Assembly (NCBI GenBank): GCA_964036315.1
Contig: OZ038509.1
Span: forward strand, 34,161,499-34,225,498
DNA: 64,000 bases
Source: Acanthosepion esculentum
Taxonomy: Eukaryota; Mollusca; Cephalopoda; Sepiida; Sepiidae
Direction of reading: 5' to 3'
In this document: positions 11,316-22,247 of the stretch, piece by piece
Layout of the letters: every line of letters begins with the position of its first letter
How positions within the stretch are numbered: the stretch's first letter is position 1
Notes under the pieces: model-generated
What the model saw: only the letters and a program-made list of their open reading frames with translations
Told to the model about the DNA's origin: nothing
Databases searched by the model: none
Translations under genes and position numbers: made by a program

Positions 11316-11930
11316 TTGAATCCATTGCGAGGTGAGCTACTAAGAATGTTGGTTCACTGTGTCGGGGGAGACAGTTTTTCTCTCCAAAATCTATATTGCA
11401 TAATTCTACCATTCGATCATGCTGCCACATATGGTCCGGTGCGCCTGATGTTTACCTTGAGCTCCTTGATAAGATCCAGAGAAGACTCAGCAATATTATT
11501 GGAGGCTCAGCTTCAGTCACATTCCCACAGCCGAAAGGTTGCCTCTCTATGTCTTTACTTTTATGATAATTTTTCGGATGAGCTCTTCCCTATGGTACCG
11601 AAACTTTTTGAATTTAAGAGCAGTACTAGACTGGCGTCGAGATCTCATCAGTTTACAGTTAAACTGGCTAGATGCAGTCGTAATTTTTATACTAACAGTT
11701 TCTTGAATTTCTCGTTTGTAGAACTCCCTCCAGCTCCGTGCTTTCCAGTCAAGTTTAATCTTCAAAATTTAAATGCAATATCGATCGCTATCTACTGTCT
11801 TCCTGATGACTTTCCCCCTTCTCTCTCATTATTAATGTTTCTGTTTCTAATTCTTCCACACCCTGTAACCCCTTGTACCTTTGCTGCCTTGCTTGGGGTG
11901 ATACTGATTAAAAATAAAATAAAAAATGCT
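11316..11930 (+). pseudogene. CR1/L2-like LINE ORF2 C-terminal remnant with 3' UTR
   Basis: This lies within a 280-codon open frame (11316-12158). The middle part reads HSRKVASLCLYFYDNFSDEL, then FPMVPKL, STRLASRSHQFTVKLARCS, YTNSFLNF and CLPDDF. This is the usual order after the RT of CR1/L2/Jockey LINEs: HRRxVASLxLFYxYFxGxCSxEL, RxTRxAxxSHPFTV, and NSFxPRTxxLWNxLP. The LWN motif is not recognisable here, which suggests a frameshift near 11720. The 3' UTR ends with GCCTTGCTTGGGGTGATACT and an A-rich tail at about 11905-11930. The rest of the open frame is chance. Confidence 0.75.
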
Positions 11931-12826
11931 TTTAAATTTGGAAGTATAATCGTTGTTTACTCAACTCAGATTGATTTAGACCAAGATCAGCAGTATAGAG
12001 CACCTAGTGAGGATCATTTTTTTCTTGAACAAAGAATGATTAACCCTACTATCAGGTTAATCACCGATGTGTCAGATTTCGGATTTATATCATCCCGAGT
12101 AACATCTACAAAGAGTAACATTACCATTTTATTATCATGTTTAGAATTTCTTGATTGAAAACTAGTTGATTTTATGATTACAAATAGTATCAGATAAATT
12201 TTTCCAGGTCTTTTTACGCGGACAAGCATATCTCACCAAGACAATATAGACCTAGAAGAAAAAACTGCATTTCCAAAAATTCATCTTTTCGCTCAAACTG
12301 TCGGCCACTGTAAACGAGCTGTTCATCAAAGCTGAGGTTACTGCCGGGTCATACGGTATTCTGCTACTGAACCCACAATATGTATTTTAAAATATTAACA
12401 TTAACAATTCATCATTGTTGTTATTATCTCAACTAGACAATATATCCTTATATATAAACAGTGGAAGGAGAAAAATCAACACCACTCGTAGATTGAATAA
12501 TGGGTTCAATTTTGGTTACTCAGTTTGACAAGTCCCTAATGAAGATCAAAGGTAGACTGTAATAATATCAAGGATGACGAAATAATCCGATAGTAAATAA
12601 TCATAACACCATGAGTTAGACACAATGTATTCTTTTGTTGCAATTGAATGTTTATATTGGGAAATCGGAGATGACTCTCTCACAAAAATACATGACCCGA
12701 TTTGATGTTTTTTGCACTCAAATAGTTTGCAACCAGTTGTAAGAAAATCCTAAGGAGAACATTGAGTTACAAAAATTATTGTTTTTACTGATATTTTTAC
12801 TGATGTTCCTACAAGAGTGAATTCAG
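11931..12826. other. No recognisable gene
   Basis: AT-rich; nothing supportable beyond the end of the preceding LINE fragment. Confidence 0.5.
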
Positions 12827-12885
12827 ATTTAATAATAATAATAATAATAATAATAGTAATAGTAATAGTAATAATAATAATAATG
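12827..12885 (+). repeat. (TAA)n/(TAG)n microsatellite
   Basis: About 18 TAA-type triplets, some TAG. It directly abuts the truncated 5' end of the L-B LINE copy, an arrangement repeated at 18878-18905. Confidence 0.95.
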
Positions 12886-12887
12886 GA

Positions 12888-13372
12888 GATTCTCTGATAA
12901 ATATTCAGAAACAGTTGACCATCTTGTATCAGGTTGCACAAAACTCGACATGATAGCGTAGGCCAATATCTTGTATCAGGTTGCGAACTGAATATAAAAC
13001 TCGCATGATACAGTGGGCTATTATCTGCACTGGAAAATATGCCACTGGAAGGAAACTACAAGATGACTGGTATGAATATCACCCATGCATGGTTGCAGAG
13101 ATAGGACCTGCAACAATTGTATGGGACTTTACAATACCCACAGACAGAACTATCAAAGCTAATCGCCTAGATATTGTGATCAAAGACCGAAAAAACAGAA
13201 TCTTCAAAAAGCTATCGAGGAAGAAATCTCAAAAATACAGCACATTAGGACATCAATAATTCTAGCTAAATTAAATGAAGAAGGTTCCGATATATTAATT
13301 GAAGGGATTCCTGGTATACTTAGAAATACAAAAAATATACTCACAAATACAGCTTACACATTACGAGGCGGG
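12888..13372 (+). pseudogene. LINE family L-B, copy a: ORF2 C-terminal part (left portion)
   Basis: The start reads SDKYSETVDHLVSGC in a decayed frame, corresponding to RFCDKYPETVDHLVSGC in copy c, a CX2CX8HX4C zinc-knuckle-like motif. It is followed (12981-13259) by WYEYHPCMVAEIGPATIVWD, FTIPTDRTIKANRLDIVIKD and KLSRKKSQKYS. This is the post-RT tail of a non-LTR retrotransposon widespread in marine invertebrates. A local duplication of TATCTTGTATCAGGTTGC occurs at 12921-12985. The tail (IEGIPGILRNTKN-like) runs to about 13372, where a TIR element interrupts it. Its 3' UTR resumes at 14084. Confidence 0.75.
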
Positions 13373-14083
13373 ATGGAACATTTCATCACCGCCGACTCAA
13401 CACCGGCTAACTCATCAACGTGAAAACTCAAATCAGGCCAAATCATCACCAACCTACTCAACGCGAAGACAGCTCAACGCTGGAGTCGAATGGCTTCAAA
13501 CCAGTGTTGGCTGCTATAGTGTGCACATCTCTTAGATCGGCTAAGAGTCGTAGAGATTTGAAAGTTTGACTGTTTGTCTTTTCAACAGCCTATTTGCTTG
13601 ACTGGTGTTTAATTTCCAAAAGCAGACACATAACCATGCTGAAGGAAATAGAAAACTGCACACAGATCTTGGGATGGAGCACCCTACAATATGGAGATTC
13701 CTTACGGGGCTGCAAAAGATGCAAAGAAACCGAGATGCCTTTTTCGAGCAATTAAATGGGGGTCATACCCCTTCCCACTAAATTGAAGTAGTATATGAAG
13801 GCAGATGAAAGAATTTTGCGGATTCTTTTCTCTTTTTCACAACGTTCTTCAAATGAATAAAATAAAGTAATGTATTAAAAAAATAATCCTTAATAAATGA
13901 CTTTATTTGTTTTCAAAAAGCCAACGAAAAAAATTTCATAGTTTGCATATCGTTGAGTTGTCCTCGCGATGAGTAGGTTAGTGCTGAGTTGTCACGGAGA
14001 TGAGTTGATCGGTGGTGTGTCAGTGGCGTTGAGTCGGCAGCGATGATTTGGCAGTAATGAGCCATCCTGCATCCTTATGAAGA
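13373..14083. mobile_element. DNA transposon-like element with about 110-bp imperfect TIRs, nested in L-B copy a
   Basis: The left arm (13378-13490) reads GCCGACTCAAC, CAACTCATC, ACCTACTCAACGCGAAGACA and GCTCAACG. The right arm (13951-14062) is its inverted counterpart (GCCGACTCAAC, CAACTCATC, ACCTACTCATCGCGAGGACA and ACTCAACG on the minus strand). The insertion separates TTACACATTACGAG of the L-B coding end from GAAGAACTTTATGTAA of the same element. The interior (about 460 bp) shows no transposase. Superfamily unknown. Confidence 0.65.
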
Positions 14084-14240
14084 ACTTTATGTAAAATGTG
14101 TGTGAGCTTATGTTTTTCGGTTGTTTTTGTTTTTGTTTTACAAAAAAATGATCAGTGGAAACTGTCATGAAGCCATTTCTGACCTTAGGTCTCTCGCAGA
14201 GACCTGGAAGGAAATGTGTATATAACAGAAACCCAATAAA

Positions 14241-14272
<32 letters not shown>
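14084..14272 (+). mobile_element. LINE L-B copy a, 3' UTR with (TAC)n tail
   Basis: It contains ATGATCAGTGGAAACTGTCA, CATTTCTGACCTTAGGTCTC and GGAAGGAAATGTGTATATAA, the signature 3' UTR of the family, then ends in about 11 TAC triplets. Other copies end in (TAA)n, so this tail has either mutated or was primed on a different microsatellite. Confidence 0.75.
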
Positions 14273-14273
<1 letters not shown>

Positions 14274-14283
14274 ACACACATAC

Positions 14284-14515
14284 ACACAGTTTGATTAAAT
14301 TTGAAATAAGAAATTGGAATAAGACATCCCCCTCCCACCTAATCAAATCATAAAATAGAAAACAAAGAAAATAAAAAGAAAGAAAACTTAAAGAAATAAA
14401 GCAAAACGAAAGAAAATAAAAAGGAAAACAAAAAGAAAACAAATAAAAAGAAAGAAAAATAAAAAGTCAAACAAAAAGAAAGAAGGCAAAAAGAAAGAAA
14501 CAAAATTAAGTCCTT
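14284..14515 (+). repeat. Repeat family D with purine-rich body, copy 1
   Basis: It begins ACAGTTTGATTAAATTTGAA, continues TTGGAATAAGACATCC, then about 150 bp of GAAAGAAAAT/AAACAAAAAG-type purine sequence. The same order occurs at 23993-24145. Confidence 0.7.
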
Positions 14516-14610
14516 GCTGACCTTAGGTCTCTGGTTGGGACCCAGAAGGATATGTTTATACAACAGAAATCGAAGGAAAAATAATAACAATAATAAAGTA
14601 ATCTAGCTAA
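14505..14610 (+). mobile_element. LINE L-B 3' UTR fragment with (AAT)n tail
   Basis: CTGACCTTAGGTCTCTGGTT, GGGACCCAGAAGG, then AGGAAAAATAATAACAATAA. This is the last 100 bp of an L-B insertion, extremely 5' truncated. Confidence 0.7.
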
Positions 14611-16237
14611 AAAAAAAAGAACAAACTCTAAAGTTATGGAAAAATTACATAAAAGAAGTTGAGTACGAATAATAATACCACGAAATAAAAGTAAACATCA
14701 GTGTTTACTGTATAAAACCAGCAGCTATTTTACTTGAAATCACGACTTTCTAAGACGTATTTTGAAAGCCGTAGCATAAACATTGATTTTAAAGGTGTAA
14801 ACTTCGAATTGGTGCTGGATATTGTAGGAATAAACGAGGGATATTTTTTCAGAGAAATCTATAGCTAAAATGTCTTAAAGGAAATAAGCAAAGTATTATT
14901 CTACTTTTCCTTTAAATCTCCTCGTTGATTACAAGTTCAGGCCTTGATATTCTCATCATCCTTCTGTAGAACGATATCCCTGTCGCTTTGAGTCACTTGT
15001 TCCTCTGTGAAGAAATTGTCCGGCATTCACTGTGACAGCAGTTCAGCATTCCTTTCTTTGTTTTCTAACGAGTACTTTTCGTTGACTACTCTATGAGTTC
15101 CAATTTAGTGTTGGATTTCTTTTAGATTAGTTGACAACTAAAGCTAGGGAACCCAAATTACTTTACAATTTGACCGATATCTCCGAATAAGGAAGTCATG
15201 CGTGCATGTCTTTTCGAATAGAGCAAAGTAAACATATACTGTCTCAGTAGGAAATTGAACTAAGTTTCCCGTTCCTATTTCCTGTGTAATGCTTACAGTC
15301 CCATATTAGTCTTCAGGTTCCTTTAAACCACCGTAGTTACCATCTAGCTTACTCCTCTCTCGTCATCATTCACTCCTCGGCCACGTTGTATTTTTGATTT
15401 CAGAGGGTGAGGAGATCGCTGATGAAGTAAACTAGAGTGAAGAACGGGTCGAAGTCTAGGAGCTAAACAAAAAAAAAAACAATTCTTTGGAATAAAGAAT
15501 TAACTCAAGTTAAAACTGTAATATGATTTGCAGTATACAGCGGTTTTAACCATACCACTGCTGTTATAATCAAATGACACTGGGAGCTTCTTTTGGAGTT
15601 TACAGCCTGTGTTAGTAGTAATATAAATGTCTAAGTTCTGGTATTCAGGGCTGGCACAAGGTCTTGGCAATGAGGTCATGGTGAACGATGTGGATTCCAG
15701 CAGCAGCAGTGTGGGGACTCTTTAAGTCGTCCAAACCTCGAGCTTACACGGAGTCTTGCGTCTAGCAAGAGTCGGGTTAACCAGGGTCTGTGGTTCGGTC
15801 ATCTCCCACCCTTAGCACAAAGCTCTTCTCAAATTTCATATTTTCGCAACATGAAGGATTGGTAGTCTTGATTTTGCGCAATCTTACTGAATTCCTTCTA
15901 GTTAAATTCGGGTTCTGGAACTGTTCTTGATTTTATTTTATTATTTTAAAGCATAATTTTTAACACATTTCGTTTTTAATTTTCTTCTCAATTTTTCAAT
16001 CCACTTTCCTTGGAATTTCAAGAATTATAATCCAGTTAATAGTCGATTTCCACTTCTTTTTTCTTTTATTGATTAACTGCCTGAAGCCCCGTTGCCACAC
16101 TGTGTTATTACGCGTAATGCAGGCCATGAATCAGAGATCAGAATCAATATGTGACATCAGAATGACTTCGATCTTGATTAAGTAATTAAGGCGAGCACAC
16201 CAAGCAACTGTCAAGGACAACCCTATTATACTTATCT

Positions 16238-16240
<3 letters not shown>
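14611..16240. other. No clear gene; possible RTE-like relic at 14930-15130
   Basis: Around 14945 the plus strand reads CTCATCATCCTTCTGTAGAA, resembling the same position of the minus-strand RTE-like fragment at 37430-38240 (CATCTTTCTGTAGAATC). That suggests a highly decayed relative. The remainder is AT-rich without recognisable features. Confidence 0.35.
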
Positions 16241-16242
<2 letters not shown>

Positions 16243-16281
<39 letters not shown>

Positions 16282-16435
16282 AATTGGACAAAGTCCGACA
16301 ATTTATTTAAAGACATTTATGATATGTTTAACGTTCTTTTTATAGATACAAGTATTTAAGCAAATGCTCTGTTTTATAATAAACAGTATTAAATAACATT
16401 TACCGGCCTGAATGTCCGAGAAATTTTCATAGAAA
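16243..16435 (+). repeat. (TA)n plus single foldback-family unit
   Basis: After (TA)19 the unit starts GAATTGGACAAAGTCCGACA at 16281 and passes TTTAACGTTCTTTTTATAGA, CAAATGCTCTGTTTTATAAT and ACCGGCCTGAATGTCCGAG. The same unit occurs in inverted pairs at 56031-56218 and 56264-56482, always next to (TA)n. This is the non-duplicated form and serves as the reference unit. Confidence 0.85.
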
Positions 16436-16523
16436 TTTTCGTTCTACTATCACAAAATATGTATAATATACATAATATTTTTTTGCTTTTTATTCCTCAA
16501 ATCTTATTAACAGACCTATTAAA

Positions 16524-16632
<109 letters not shown>

Positions 16633-16957
16633 CTTTTCTGTCTGAAGTTCAAGGATGGTGAATTAACATTATGTATATTATTTACATTCGGACTATTGTC
16701 TTCATCCGTATTGCTATCACACCGTTTCGACCGTGGTTATCTTCAGCCTTCATATTGTTCTCATTCCGCTGTCAGTGTCTGGGGGTATCCCGTCTAATTC
16801 TTATTTCGTATTACTCAATTATTGCTTGTCCTGTTTTCACTGAGTATAGCGGATTAAATTGTTGGTTCGTAAGTTTGATAATAATATTTGTTATTTCAGT
16901 CCCTGCACCAGACACTGTATACTTAGCGCAGTCCTAAATAAGAAGAAGCTGAGCTAT
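16633..16957. other. No recognisable gene; short inverted match to the Penelope-like terminal family
   Basis: ATTTACATTCGGACTATTGT near 16679 resembles the minus-strand end of the family at 38880-39065. The rest is unremarkable. Confidence 0.4.
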
Positions 16958-17065
16958 CTCTATGATATGGGCAGTGGAACGAGAACAATCTTCCTACGTA
17001 AATTAAATATAGATTTCTGTTCGAAATTCCATGAAGGCTACTACTTGATGAAGGCCGGAGAGGAC
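16958..17065 (+). repeat. Penelope-like terminal-repeat family, fragment
   Basis: GAACGAGAACAATCTTCCTA, TTCGAAATTCCATGAAGG, TTGATGAAGGCCGGAG and CAGCCGAAACATTC follow the same order as 52285-52420 (GAACTAGAACAATCTACTGC; TTCGAAATTCCAACG; CTGATGAAGGTCATAG; CGGCCGAAATGCC). A core of GATGAAGG with a later GCCGAAA typifies terminal regions of Penelope-like elements. Assignment is inference. Confidence 0.5.
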
Positions 17066-17888
17066 AACAGCCGAAACATTCTGATAACAACAAAAAAGAG
17101 GAGGACATTATTTAGCGTGAAAATAATGTAAGTTACGTGATTTGCATTTATGCGCCATCTTTTCTTAAAAAATGGCTTTTGACAAAACCTTATAAATACA
17201 TTCGTAAAAATACGCAGTTCAATGGAGATGATGATATGAAATAAATAATAAGAGAACAAGAAAAAGTATAAAGATAACACACAATAACTAAGCTAAAAAC
17301 TTGGTCTTCGGAGACAATAGCAAACTTTTAGAAAGTCTGCCTTCTTACAATCACAAAAAGGCCCGGGAAAGCCTTCGACTGAGATTTTATGGACTTCATT
17401 GAAGACAGAAAGAGTTAAGTGGATGTCTTTGGTAATGTTTCGCCTAAACAGGATACGAAGCCAAGGAAACAGAAAAAAATAACAATGTCTCAAGTGTTGA
17501 TCGGAGCTTTTCTACTGACGATTGAATGAGGCGATATGGCAAATGTCTTCGCTTGTATTGATAGCACGCATGCGCTGAGTTTTATTTCCGTTGAATCGTT
17601 TTCATTTGCGTTGGTTGTTGCACGTGGATTAGCTGCTATTCATAATGAGGGAAAAGAAGCACCATTGCAATCTTTTATGGGTCTGACGAAAGAAATGCGA
17701 TAGAGAATGGAAGTTTAGATTTTTTTTATTCCTGCAAATTTGGAGAAGAAAACAAATCTGGAAGTTATCATATTTTTAAAATACTAGTATTCATAAAGTA
17801 TGTTAACACCTTCAAATTAAAATGTATTAGTACGTTGTCTATCAGTTATTTTCGTAATCATTTTTTATTAAAAACCTACAGGAATATA
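17066..17888. other. No recognisable gene
   Basis: AT-rich; only short frames with no recognised domain. Confidence 0.5.
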
Positions 17889-17890
17889 TT

Positions 17891-17944
<54 letters not shown>
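17889..17944 (+). repeat. (TAA)n microsatellite
   Basis: About 17 TAA units immediately left of the foldback. Confidence 0.95.
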
Positions 17945-17947
<3 letters not shown>

Positions 17948-18210
17948 TTACATAGATAAAGCCCTCCGTAAAGTGTGGGCTGTACTTGTCAGAACAATTT
18001 TTTGTATCTCTTTGAGGCATGGACTTCCAGGGGTCCCTTCAATCAGCCTACTGGAATCTTTTCCAACCAGTTGGAGCCCTTGGACTGGTTGGAAAAGATT
18101 CCAGTAGACTGATTGAAGGGATCCCTGGAAGTCCATGACTCAAAGAGATACAAAACATTGTTCCGACAAGTACAGCCAAGACTTTATGAAGGGCTTTATC
18201 TATGTAATTA
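17945..18210. repeat. 266-bp foldback made of two inverted L-B LINE ends
   Basis: Arms 17945-18070 and 18085-18210 (126 bp each) are inverted copies differing at nine positions (about 93% identity), separated by 14 bp. Each arm is the ORF2 end of L-B. On the minus strand the left arm reads IEGTPGSPCLKEIQKIVLTS and TAHTLRRALSM before its stop. The right arm is the same region on the plus strand and runs on into the L-B 3' UTR. Confidence 0.9.
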
Positions 18211-18330
18211 TTTTTTTTTTTGCAGTGGAAAGTGTCATGATGCCATTTCTAACCTTAGGTCCCTGGGCGGGACCCGGAAAGAAATGTGTAAACGCCAGAT
18301 ATCAAAGGAAATAAAAATAATAATAATAAT
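18115..18330 (+). mobile_element. LINE L-B copy b, 3' end
   Basis: This continues the right arm of the foldback: TTATCTATGTAATTA, a T-run, GCAGTGGAAAGTGTCATGAT, CATTTCTAACCTTAGGTCCC, CGGAAAGAAATGTGT and a final AAAGGAAATAAAAATAATAA tail. Confidence 0.8.
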
Positions 18331-18377
18331 AATAAATTATTACTATTGAAACATTAATAATAATAATAATAATAATA

Positions 18378-18455
<78 letters not shown>
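18310..18455. repeat. (AAT)n(ATT)n palindromic microsatellite
   Basis: TAA/AAT triplets switch to TTA/ATT triplets near 18381, giving a long perfect palindrome. The Ile-rich minus frame here is an artefact. Confidence 0.95.
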
Positions 18456-18456
<1 letters not shown>

Positions 18457-18877
18457 TACTGTTCCTTACCATGGTTAGCATGAACATTATGCCCTGCCAA
18501 TTCCTAACAAATAATGGACTAATGCGTTTTGATCGCGTGAAAAGACGGAAAATATATATCAAGGACGCTAGTTGGTTCCATTGAGAAAATAAAACAAAGA
18601 AAAGTAGATGCGTTTGACGTTTGTTTCAGTGTAATGGGAAAAAGTTGTAAATTTAAAATACTTCATATTTCTGATTGTTATTGCACTATTTTGTTAAGCT
18701 CAAATATTTAACGATGTGATAAGGATATTTCTTTGGATATTTTACCGTCGTAGAACTTGCTATGAGCTTACTCAATCATTAACTTAAGAAATAGGATACA
18801 TCAGAAAATTAAAATAGGAAAACAGTGAAATGTTCACGGGCACTTTTAGTTAAAAAATATCTCAACTTCTTCCACTA
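18456..18877. other. No recognisable gene
   Basis: AT-rich; nothing supportable. Confidence 0.5.
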
Positions 18878-18904
18878 ATAATAATAACGATAATAATAAT
18901 AATA

Positions 18905-19388
18905 ATTATGTCGATAAACCCCGTGGCCACCAGTGGCTGCGTACTGCAGGGTTAAAAGCTGAAATCTAAGGTTTTATTCTTGCTGCACGGGATCAGTGCG
19001 TGCTAACTTGAAATTGTCAAGCAACATATTAAAAAATCATGTTGACCACAAATACAGATTCTGTGATAAATATCCAGAAACAGTTGACCATCTTGTATCA
19101 GGTTGCACTGTGTCATCACTGGATATAAAACTCGGCATGATAGAGTGGGCCAATATCTACACTGGAAAATATGCATCTTTTACGGGAAGGAAACTGCAAG
19201 AAAATGGTATGAACAACATCCATACATCTTGAAGTGGAGATCTCAAAAAATGTGGCACATGAAAACATAAAAAATTCCAGTTGCACTTGGAACCACCGGG
19301 TTGATTAGAAAAGGTTCTGATAGACGCATTGAAGGGATTGCTGGTAGCCAATGCCTTAAAGAAATAGAAAAAAAATGTACTCACAAGT
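18905..19388 (+). pseudogene. LINE family L-B, copy c: ORF2 C-terminal part
   Basis: Directly after a TAA/AAT tract (18878-18905) the frame reads WLRTAGLKAEI, GFILAARDQCVLT, then RFCDKYPETVDHLVSGC, IEWANIYTGKYASF and GRKLQENGMNN. RFCDKYPETVDHLVSGC is a CX2CX8HX4C motif of the post-RT region. Stops and frameshifts are frequent. The coding tail (IEGIAGSQCLKEIEKKC) runs to about 19388, where a tRNA-headed SINE interrupts it, and the 3' UTR resumes at 19789. Confidence 0.8.
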
Positions 19389-19788
19389 CATTCGTATAGG
19401 GTGGCTATCCAATCCCTGTTGCAGACATAGATTGGATAGCCGCCCTGCATGCTCAGGCGCATTTGTGTTTGTTCAGCACCCACAGAGTCCACCTGAAACT
19501 ATGCTGAGTTTCTGGAAAAGAGCGTGTTATCTAGCGTGATCAACAATTTGAACAAGGCCAGTACACTCAAGCCCTCGGCCACGATGAATTATGACTTCGT
19601 GCTAGCACAACTATCGACGAGCCTAAGGGTCCGTCTACGCAATGTCACTCACACTGGGATCGACCCATGCAGTCCGATAACACCAGGAAGTGTCCTTCCT
19701 GACAAATCGACTATGGCGAGATTGGAACCCGGTCTCATTTTCAGAATGCGAACGTTCTAACCAATCGGCCACGTGCCAATTTACACAT
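19389..19788 (-). mobile_element. tRNA-derived SINE inserted in LINE L-B copy c
   Basis: On the minus strand it begins GGCACGTGGCCGATTGGTTA, giving an A box (TGGCCGATTGG), then CGCATTCTGAAAATGAGACC and a B box (GGGTTCCAATCTC): a clear tRNA-like head of about 63 bp. The 3' side ends with a hairpin made of GGCTATCCAAT and ATTGGATAGCC. The insertion splits the L-B sequence between ACTCACAAGT and ACATAAGTACAGCTCACAC, so CACAAGT / CACATAAGT is a candidate target duplication. Confidence 0.8.
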
Positions 19789-19949
19789 AAGTACAGCTCA
19801 CACATTACGAAGAGCTTTATCTATGTAATATGTGTGTTTTTCTTTTCATTTCACACAAATGATCAGTGAAAATATCATGATACAATTTCTGACCTTAGGT
19901 CTCTGGTTGGGACCTGAAAGGAAATGTGTATTCAGCAGAAATTAAAGGA

Positions 19950-20010
<61 letters not shown>
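19789..20010 (+). mobile_element. LINE L-B copy c, 3' UTR with (AAT)n tail
   Basis: AAGTACAGCTCACACATTAC, AGAGCTTTATCTATGTAATA, ATGATCAGTGAAAATATCAT, CTGACCTTAGGTCTCTGGTT, then AAGGAAATAATAATAATAAT with about 20 AAT units. This is the most complete L-B 3' end in the window. Confidence 0.85.
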
Positions 20011-20012
<2 letters not shown>

Positions 20013-21788
20013 TGTCTAGACGAAGAATTGGTCTAAAAAGATCTCGGAATCCAAGAGGCACAATGCATGTGGCGAATAAGAAAAAGTTAGAAGGGCGTTC
20101 TGCAGAAGAATAAGAGTAATATTTTATGTACGGAAGAAAAAAATGCCAAAAGTGAAAGGAACTGCAAATTAATGCGAGCTGCATCGGTCAGTCAGCTCAA
20201 TAATTCATATAACGAAACTTATTCGAATTCTGATGAATAGAGCTTGAAGTAGAATTAAACCGAACAAAGGTCAAGAACAGTAAGGTTTCTCTAAAAACGC
20301 TGGAACAATCAATGCCCAAAATGATTTCAGAAAGAGCAATACAAAAGCAGAAATATATATACCTATGTTTTAGAGATTACGCAAAGACTTACAATAATGT
20401 ACAACACAGAAGAACTAGTTGAACTGCTAGGTAAGCTTGATCTGTTTGTAAAATATCCAGAACACACTGGGGTAAAACGCCAGCATGCAGATAGAAAATG
20501 AATCCAGTAAATACAAATAATTGAATAGGGTGTAAGACAAGCATATATCTTCCCAATGAAGTGAGTTAATCATGAAAGAACTGGAAGTTCTACCAGAATT
20601 TTTAATACTGGTCAGTTACAGATAATCCTAGTTCTATTGAGCCTGAGTCCTGAAACAGCTTCTGATAGGATTTATATTCATTTGTATCCGCATTCGTTAC
20701 ATTTGAGTGCAATGTTTATTAACAGGGAAAGGTACTTATTTTACTTGTTCGTCATATTTTATTGTTTTATGTAATAAACCGATAGAAGATATAAATATAG
20801 TAGAATTATCTCGTATGTCAGAAGAGAACGTATCAGGCTTGAAAACAGACAGAAAGGCGCGAATTCAATATAATAATGTGATGACAATGTCTCAACTACT
20901 GAGAATAGTCAACGAGAAGTCTCTTTGAAGTGTAAAGCAAAGTATAGTAAATAACGATAAAGCAATTACTTTTCAATTATATGAAGATGAAATCAGCTAG
21001 AAAAAAGACGACACTTGCCTCCTCGAAAAAGAATAATCACTTTTAATTTAGACTGGTTAAGTAAACAGAAAAATCATTAGGAATTTTAGCAGAAGTGTAG
21101 AATAAAAGGGTTTTGAAAGCCATTTTTTACATACAAGATATCGATTTCACTCGTGCAACTGGTCTGTAATATGAATCAAGCTTTTTTTGAGGTCGAGCTC
21201 TAGAAGCTGTAGATCATGAAAGGTTACTTTCATGTCGTGCCAGTGATCATCAGAGCTCTGTGTGTGAACTGTTCTAGAAAGTCTGGAGAATATCTGGAAA
21301 ACGGCTGAAGAAAATTGGAAAATAGAAAAAGTGTCGCAACGATCCTGGTGGCATCATAACTGAATCCAGCTTGAGTATTCAGAATTATTTTCATTGAGAA
21401 TAAAATAAATTGGTAAAAAAACAACAACAAAGTAACAAAAACAAAACAAAACAGGAATAAGACAGTCCTAATTAGTACACACAATTTGGTATAGTAAAGA
21501 ATGTGTCAATTATTGAGCATGTGTCTTCAATCGATGCACAAATGTGAACTAAAAGAGAGTAAACATTGAAACTTAAGCTGAAGGCTGAAAAATTGTGTAA
21601 TGTGAAGACAAACGTTGGACCATGAAATAGAATTGTGGTATAGAGAGATTAATGGAAAAACTGACATAAAGAAAAGAATGACTCATAAATCTGGCGCGTC
21701 TAAGAGGCCTTACTTTCAATTGGTACACACTTGTGTGGCGTGTGCAATAGTACTATACCAGTAATATTTCTGCCCGAATTCGGATGTA
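20011..21788. other. No recognisable gene
   Basis: AT-rich DNA with short frames only (for example 73 codons at 20707-20928, no recognised domain). Confidence 0.5.
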
Positions 21789-22247
21789 CAGGGTGCGAAC
21801 ATTGTCGTCTAAATTACGCAAAAATGAAATTAACATTGACATCTCATTTTAACAGATATACTTACCACAATTACACAAAAATATCTTGAAATACTAAATA
21901 GTATATTTATTCAATAAAATCGCCAATGGCTTAAACCACGGCCCCCAGAAGACTTCGAAATCTCCAGCTGGACGGCCTTCTTGTTTAAGTTGGTGAATAC
22001 TGCCATAATCTTTGCTATCAGTTCAGCTTTGATGCTACAAGAAGTTTTGTTGGTCTCTCCCTCAACTGCGCTCCACATATAATAATCAAAAGGTTAGCAG
22101 TCTGGGAAGATAGGCAGCCATATGTAAGGGGTTATGTGATCGTAGAAATTGTCTGAAAGCCATGACCAGGTTCTCCTGCTTGTGTGGCATGTTGCAGAGT
22201 CCTTTTGTCAGACATAGGGTCTTCCAGCAGCCATCCTTTTGACCCAG

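Noticed and set aside
11316..12158. 280-codon ORF as a host protein gene
   Set aside because: The recognisable part is a LINE tail followed by its 3' UTR; the last third of the frame is non-coding LINE end and AT-rich DNA.
15415..15460. Hammerhead at CTGATGAAGTAAACTAGAG
   Set aside because: No GAAA box at the required distance and no pairing for stems II or III.
18302..18562. 86-codon ORF with poly-isoleucine
   Set aside because: Translation of the (AAT)n/(ATT)n tract.
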